NCBI GenBank assembly: GCA_002378845.1
Contig: DFRY01000023.1
Span: forward strand, 21,003-40,068
Direction: 5' to 3'
Length of the DNA: 19,066 nt
Source of the DNA: Ruminococcaceae bacterium UBA3451
GTDB taxonomy: Bacteria; Bacillota; Clostridia; Oscillospirales; Acutalibacteraceae
Position numbers and translations under genes: made by a program. This document shows, one piece after another, positions 15,056 to 19,066 of this stretch. Positions within the stretch are counted from its first letter, which is position 1. The number at the start of each line of letters is the position of its first letter. The notes under the pieces were generated by a model. That model worked only from the letters and a program-made list of their open reading frames with translations. It ran no database searches and was not told the DNA's origin.

Positions 15056-15415
15056 TTAAAGATTTTCGACGAACTGGATTTTTAACCCGTTCGGGTCAGT
15101 TACATAAAAAAATTTGGTGTGCGGGTTTGGCTGAACCGGGTCGCTGGCTGTGTAACCTTTTTCGGTGACCAATGCCATTGTTTTATCAAGCGATTCCACT
15201 TCAAATCCCCAGGAAATGTCTGTACCAACGTTAATCTCCGCTTTTTTGGTATTGCAAATCAGCTCAATTTTGGTTTCGCCGTCCCCTAAAAATGCAATTT
15301 CCGTGTCCGGTCCCGCAGGAAATCTTCTTTCCAGTTTCAGTCCGACAATACCCTGATAAAAGTTTAAAGATTCCTCCAGGTTTTTCACCATTAATGTGCT
15401 CCAGCAAAATTTCAT
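15056..15415 (-). CDS. VOC superfamily (glyoxalase-fold) protein lacking metal-ligand histidines
   Basis: Small cytoplasmic protein of 119 residues made of two beta-alpha-beta-beta-beta modules. The first (LMVKNLEESLNFYQGIVGLKLERRF) and the closing FFYVTDPNGLKIQFVENL are typical of glyoxalase/bleomycin-resistance proteins. ATG 15415 is chosen because GGAGG lies 9 bases upstream; longer versions reach back towards hydF without a ribosome binding site. Aligned by eye with glyoxalase I (E. coli ligands H5, E56, H74, E122), the two glutamates have counterparts (E51, E117) but the histidines are Trp5 and Ser68. It is therefore probably not a metal-dependent glyoxalase I and may bind a ligand or catalyse another reaction. 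It follows hydF by 67 bases on the same strand and may be cotranscribed. Confidence 0.82.
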   Translation of the reverse strand: MKFCWSTLMVKNLEESLNFYQGIVGLKLERRFPAGPDTEIAFLGDGETKIELICNTKKAEINVGTDISWGFEVESLDKTMALVTEKGYTASDPVQPNPHTKFFYVTDPNGLKIQFVENL

Positions 15416-15482
15416 TGCTTTCCGCCTCCCAGCAGGTAATATTTTCATCAATATAACACATTGCTGAATGTAATTTATTCTT

Positions 15483-16676
15483 TTACGGCAAATCAATTTT
15501 ATTCAGAATTCCGGCCAGCCAAGCGATTACCACACCGTAATTTGACATGGGTACGTTTGCTCTTCTGGCTTTTTCCATGCGGGACAAAACATATTTCCGG
15601 TTGAACATGCACCCGCCGCAATGAATAATCAGGTCATAATCTTCCACGTTTTCCGGAAAATCCGTTCCCGCGACCGTGTCAATTTTCAGTCCCTGACCGA
15701 CGCGTTCCCGAAGAAAGCTCGGTATTTTTTCCCTGCCGATGTCTTCGGCAAGGGGCGCGTGTGTGCAGGCCTCCGCAATCAGTACCCGGGAATTTTCCGT
15801 AAGGCGCTCAATCGCGTTCGCACTTTCCACAAAATACTCCAAATCCCCTTTGTAGCCCGCCATAAGAACGGAAAAAGAAGTCAGCATGCTTTCCGGCGGC
15901 TTTTTGTCATAAACCGCTTTAAATACCTGCGAGTCGGTAATAATCAGCTTCGGCGGCCGGGAAAGGCTGGCAAGAGCCTGTTCCAGCTTATCCGTAGTCG
16001 CACTCAGTACAATACATTTTTTGTCCAGCAGTTCCCGCAAAATTTGCACCTGCGGCAAAATAAGCCGCCCTTTGGGCGCCTGAATATCCTGCGGCATAAC
16101 AAGCAGGACGGTGTCGCCTTCGCCCGCCAGCCTGCCGGTAATACTTTCATTTTCAAAGTCAGAGGGAAGCGCGCGAATCAAAGCTTCGCGCACTTCAGAA
16201 ATGCCTTCTCCGGTCAGCGCGCTGACCAGTGCCGCCTGAATTTTGCAGTCTTCTTCCACCGAACGCCGAACTTCCTCGGCATTGTCCAGAACATCTGCCT
16301 TATTGATAACGCCCAGAACAGGAATCCGGTTTTCTTTCAGTGTTTTAACCCATTCCAGTTCCACCGGGTCGGGTTTGCCACAAAACAGCATGAGGGCAAT
16401 GTCGGTTTTCTCCATTGCTTTTCGGGTTTGCGACACACGCAGCTTTCCGATTTCACCGATATCGTCAAAACCCGCGGTATCGATAAACACGCAGGGGCCG
16501 ATTCCGTGGATTTCCATGGATTTATAAACGGGGTCCGTCGTCGTTCCCGCAACATCTGAAACAACGGCGATGGTCTGGTTGGTCAGCGCATTGATAAGGG
16601 ATGATTTTCCGCTGTTCCGTTTGCCGAAAATACCGATGTGCAGCCGGTTGGAACGGGGGGTATCCTGTAAACTCAT
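15483..16676 (-). CDS. hydF: [FeFe]-hydrogenase maturation GTPase HydF
   Basis: Scaffold on which the 2Fe subcluster of the H-cluster is assembled and from which it passes to the hydrogenase. The 397-residue length is normal. The N-terminal Era-like GTPase domain has the P-loop GKRNSGKSS (18-26), switch TTTD (45-48), DTAG and NKAD motifs. A middle dimerisation domain follows. The C-terminal cluster-binding domain has the HydF signature C304-T-H306 and H352-C353-G-G-C356, close to the published CxH-x(46-53)-HCxxC spacing. The ATG at 16676 has AAGGAG 7 bases upstream, and hydG ends 17 bases earlier. Third gene of hydEGF. No hydrogenase structural gene lies in the window. Confidence 0.97.
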   Translation of the reverse strand: MSLQDTPRSNRLHIGIFGKRNSGKSSLINALTNQTIAVVSDVAGTTTDPVYKSMEIHGIGPCVFIDTAGFDDIGEIGKLRVSQTRKAMEKTDIALMLFCGKPDPVELEWVKTLKENRIPVLGVINKADVLDNAEEVRRSVEEDCKIQAALVSALTGEGISEVREALIRALPSDFENESITGRLAGEGDTVLLVMPQDIQAPKGRLILPQVQILRELLDKKCIVLSATTDKLEQALASLSRPPKLIITDSQVFKAVYDKKPPESMLTSFSVLMAGYKGDLEYFVESANAIERLTENSRVLIAEACTHAPLAEDIGREKIPSFLRERVGQGLKIDTVAGTDFPENVEDYDLIIHCGGCMFNRKYVLSRMEKARRANVPMSNYGVVIAWLAGILNKIDLP

Positions 16677-16693
16677 GTTCTTTCTCCTTACGG

Positions 16694-18112
16694 TTAAAAT
16701 CTGTAATCACGGCTTCCGCCATGAATTTCGGACAAATACTGCAATGCTTTTTCCCGTACCTTAGCATTCGGCACACGGGTCATTTCTTCGCGGATGATCA
16801 TTTCGCCCTTTTTCTTTGTATCCGGCGACGCGTAATCCTCCAAATATTCTTTCAGCGTAAGCAGCGCATTCGGCTGGCAGCAGTTTGCAATCTGCCCCGC
16901 TTTCACAAGCTGCATAAAGCGGTCGCCCGTGCGGCCCTCGCGGTAGCAGGCGGTGCAGAAGCTGGGAATGTAGCCAAGCTCCAGCAGCCAGTTTACCACC
17001 TGGTCCAGCGTGCGCGTGTCGGCAACGTCAAACTGTGCGGAGCTTTCTTCTTCCGGTTCCGGTTCGGCGTACCCGCCGACACTGGTACGGGAACCCCCGC
17101 TGATTTGGGAAATTCCAAGCTGCAGCACCTTCTCCCGTGTAACCTTCGATTCTCTGGTTGACATAATCATGCCGGTATACGGAACCGCAATACGAAGCAC
17201 GGCTACGATTTTCGCAAAAATCTCGTCGGAAATCGCGTTCGAAAAATTATCCGGGTTAATATCGTCCGCCGGACGGATGCGCGGTACGCTGATGGTGTGG
17301 GGGCCAACTCCCATTGCGGCTTCCAGGTGCTCCGCGTGCATCAGAAGGCCGACAAAATCATAACGGTACAGATTCAGCCCAAACAGAACACCAATGCCCA
17401 CATCGTCAATTCCGCCCTCCATCGCACGGTCCATCGCTTCCGTGTGATACGCGTAATTGTGCTTTGGGCCGGTGGGATGGAGCTGCTCATAATTTTTCTT
17501 ATGGTAGGTTTCCTGAAACAGAATGTAAGTGCCGATTCCGGCTTCCTTTAATTTGCGGTAATTTTCCACCGTAGTCGCGGCAATGTTCACATTCACGCGG
17601 CGGATAGCGCCATTTTTATGTTTAATGGAATAAATGGTGCGAATGCTTTCCAGCACATATTCAACGGGGCTGTTTACGGGGTCTTCCCCTGTTTCCAGAG
17701 CAAGGCGTTTATGGCCCATATCCTGCAGCGCGATGACTTCGGTTCGAATTTCGTCCTGCGTCAGTTTTTTGCGGGGAATATGCCCGTTCTGGTGATGGTA
17801 CGGGCAGTACACACAGCCGTTAACACAGTAATTGGAAAGGTAAAGCGGCGCGAACATTACAATGCGGTTGCCGTAAAACTTCTGCTTGATGTCGCGCGCA
17901 AGCTGAAACATTTTCTCGTTTTCATCCTCCAGGTCACATTCCAAAAGGACGGCGGCTTCCCGGTGGGAAATTCCTTTACAGTTCCCTGCCTTTTCCAAGA
18001 TGGATTCGATTAATTCCCGGTTACTTTTATTTTTCTGTGCATACGCGACGGAGTCCAGAATCTCTTCATCATTGATAAACTCCTCCGCGTTCGTTGACAT
18101 TACATTGTACAT
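16694..18112 (-). CDS. hydG: [FeFe]-hydrogenase maturation radical SAM enzyme HydG (tyrosine lyase)
   Basis: Splits tyrosine to p-cresol and, through dehydroglycine, to the CO and cyanide ligands of the H-cluster, delivered on an Fe-cysteine synthon. It has 472 residues, as expected. The radical SAM cluster motif is C96-VNG-C100-VY-C103 followed by PYHHQNG. The second, C-terminal cluster set is C386-TA-C389 and C412, the CX2CX22C signature that separates HydG from the related tyrosine lyase ThiH; Cys411 is adjacent. The ATG at 18112 has AAGGA 8 bases upstream and lies 12 bases after the hydE stop codon, so translation is probably coupled. Confidence 0.98.
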   Translation of the reverse strand: MYNVMSTNAEEFINDEEILDSVAYAQKNKSNRELIESILEKAGNCKGISHREAAVLLECDLEDENEKMFQLARDIKQKFYGNRIVMFAPLYLSNYCVNGCVYCPYHHQNGHIPRKKLTQDEIRTEVIALQDMGHKRLALETGEDPVNSPVEYVLESIRTIYSIKHKNGAIRRVNVNIAATTVENYRKLKEAGIGTYILFQETYHKKNYEQLHPTGPKHNYAYHTEAMDRAMEGGIDDVGIGVLFGLNLYRYDFVGLLMHAEHLEAAMGVGPHTISVPRIRPADDINPDNFSNAISDEIFAKIVAVLRIAVPYTGMIMSTRESKVTREKVLQLGISQISGGSRTSVGGYAEPEPEEESSAQFDVADTRTLDQVVNWLLELGYIPSFCTACYREGRTGDRFMQLVKAGQIANCCQPNALLTLKEYLEDYASPDTKKKGEMIIREEMTRVPNAKVREKALQYLSEIHGGSRDYRF

Positions 18113-18124
18113 AACGGTTCCTTT

Positions 18125-19066
18125 CTAACGTGCGGGCAAGGGCTGAAAATCGCCCCGATCCACAGTAAGTTCGTACCCAATGCTCTTCATGCGGTTCTGC
18201 AGGCAGAACCGGCATTCCGCCGCTTCCTCCCCCGTACAGATTTTATTGTCGTACAGTTCGTACTTTTTTCGCACTCCTACAGGCGAAAGATTTGGCATGA
18301 CCACATTTGCACCGGCAAGAATTCCCTTTTCGCGGCCAAGGGGGTCAATGGTGCCCAGTGCGGTCGTAGCGGGAATGAGCGCATTCGGTACCAGCAGGCG
18401 AAGCAGGCCGATGAGAAACAGGGTAAGTTCCAGCGAGCCCTGTTTTTCCTGGGCAAACGGTGTGTCATGGTGCGGAATAAACGGCCCGATTCCGATCATT
18501 TGGGGCGACAGTTCCTTGATGAACAGCAAATCCTCCGCAAGGTGCTCCGCGGTTTGAAACGGGGAACCGACCATGAAGCCCGTTCCCACCTGATACCCGA
18601 TTTTCTTCAGTTCCCAAAGGCACTGTTTGCGGTTTTGCAATGTTTGGGATTGCGGGTGAAGCTTTGCGTAATGTTCCGCGTTCGCCGTTTCGTGGCGAAG
18701 CAGGTAACGGTCTGCCCCGGCGTCATAATAAGCCTGATAGGAAGCTGCGCTTTTCTCGCCCAGCGAAAGTGTTACCGCGCAGTCAGGGTAACCGGCTTTT
18801 ATTTGCGCAATCAGTTCAGTCAACATTTCATCGGTGTAATACGGGTCTTCCCCGCCCTGCAGCACAAAAGTGCGAACGCCGAGCGAATGCCCTTGGGCAC
18901 AGCACTGTAAAATTTGTTCCTTCGTCAGGCGGTACCGCTCCGCTTTGCGGTTCCCGGCACGAATACCGCAGTAAAAGCAGTCGTTCTTACAATAGTTTGT
19001 AAATTCGATGAGCCCGCGGGTATAAATTCTGCGGTCAAAATGCTCCTGTGCGGTTTTACGGGATTT
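18125..19066 (-). CDS. hydE: [FeFe]-hydrogenase maturation radical SAM enzyme HydE, 5' end outside window
   Basis: Radical SAM enzyme acting on the Fe-cysteine complex made by HydG during H-cluster assembly. The frame is open to the window edge, giving 313 residues; about 35-40 N-terminal residues are missing compared with the usual 350. The radical SAM motif CKNDCFYC is at fragment residues 26-33, followed by LQGGEDPYYTDEML. The GIGPFIPHHDTPF segment and a C-terminal C-x7-C-x2-C set (CTGEEAAECRFC) match the optional second cluster seen in some HydE proteins, which rules against BioB. It ends with TAG 12 bases before hydG. Confidence 0.96.
   Translation of the reverse strand, partial: KSRKTAQEHFDRRIYTRGLIEFTNYCKNDCFYCGIRAGNRKAERYRLTKEQILQCCAQGHSLGVRTFVLQGGEDPYYTDEMLTELIAQIKAGYPDCAVTLSLGEKSAASYQAYYDAGADRYLLRHETANAEHYAKLHPQSQTLQNRKQCLWELKKIGYQVGTGFMVGSPFQTAEHLAEDLLFIKELSPQMIGIGPFIPHHDTPFAQEKQGSLELTLFLIGLLRLLVPNALIPATTALGTIDPLGREKGILAGANVVMPNLSPVGVRKKYELYDNKICTGEEAAECRFCLQNRMKSIGYELTVDRGDFQPLPAR

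Noticed and set aside
1..19066. tRNA, rRNA, CRISPR arrays, toxin-antitoxin or phage-defence genes
   Set aside because: Read for on both strands; no spaced direct-repeat array, no cloverleaf-like sequence and no defence-gene family was recognised.

Overview
The window is a bacterial chromosomal segment, most likely from an anaerobic Clostridia member (Firmicutes; the gene repertoire would suit an Oscillospiraceae/Ruminococcaceae-like organism, though this is inference and no marker gene is present to place it). The basis is AGGAGG-type ribosome binding sites throughout, a class III (Firmicutes-type) fructose-1,6-bisphosphatase, a DUF975 membrane protein, a compact class I ketol-acid reductoisomerase, ferredoxin-tailed aldo/keto reductase and the [FeFe]-hydrogenase maturases HydE, HydG and HydF. 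No rRNA, tRNA, CRISPR array or intact transposase gene was seen.

Layout. (1) 1-2631, plus strand: the end of ilvB, then ilvN and ilvC, a branched-chain amino acid operon. (2) 2766-3563: a DUF975 integral membrane protein closed by a strong terminator. (3) 3617-5861, minus: an intact membrane-bound diguanylate cyclase (dCache-HAMP-PAS-GGDEF) with its own terminator and tandem promoters. (4) 5752-6271: an AT-rich divergent spacer holding an orphan terminator-like hairpin. (5) 6272-8209, plus: fbp, with a convergent 60-codon unknown gene (8211-8393, minus) behind a 17-bp LacI-like palindrome. (6) 8631-10281, plus: a promoter followed at once by a 17-bp perfect hairpin, then an Lrp/AsnC regulator and mutY. 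(7) 10311-10557: a gene-free stretch flanked by two matching CCCGGC-NNN-GCCGGG hairpins, possibly a relic of an IS200/IS605-type element. (8) 10570-13488, minus: a three-gene redox operon (Fe-S aldo/keto reductase, beta-propeller lactonase, Fe-S flavoprotein). (9) 13601-14955, minus: a second membrane diguanylate cyclase gene with an amber stop inside the GGDEF signature. (10) 15022-19066, minus: hydE (partial)-hydG-hydF followed by a VOC-family protein that lacks the usual metal-ligand histidines.

How the parts relate. IlvBNC make the branched-chain keto-acid precursors. HydEGF build the H-cluster of an [FeFe] hydrogenase encoded elsewhere, which fits fermentative hydrogen production. Two c-di-GMP synthases lie about 8 kb apart; one keeps the full active site and inhibitory site, while the other has lost both catalytic acidic residues of the motif but keeps an open frame downstream. 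The most notable items are the stop codon placed exactly in the GGDEF motif, the hairpin-bounded relic after mutY, the operator-linked small gene beside fbp, the hairpin leader of the Lrp gene, and the reductase-lactonase-flavoprotein operon, which could be an uncharacterised sugar or lactol oxidation module. None of these proves a new system from sequence alone.
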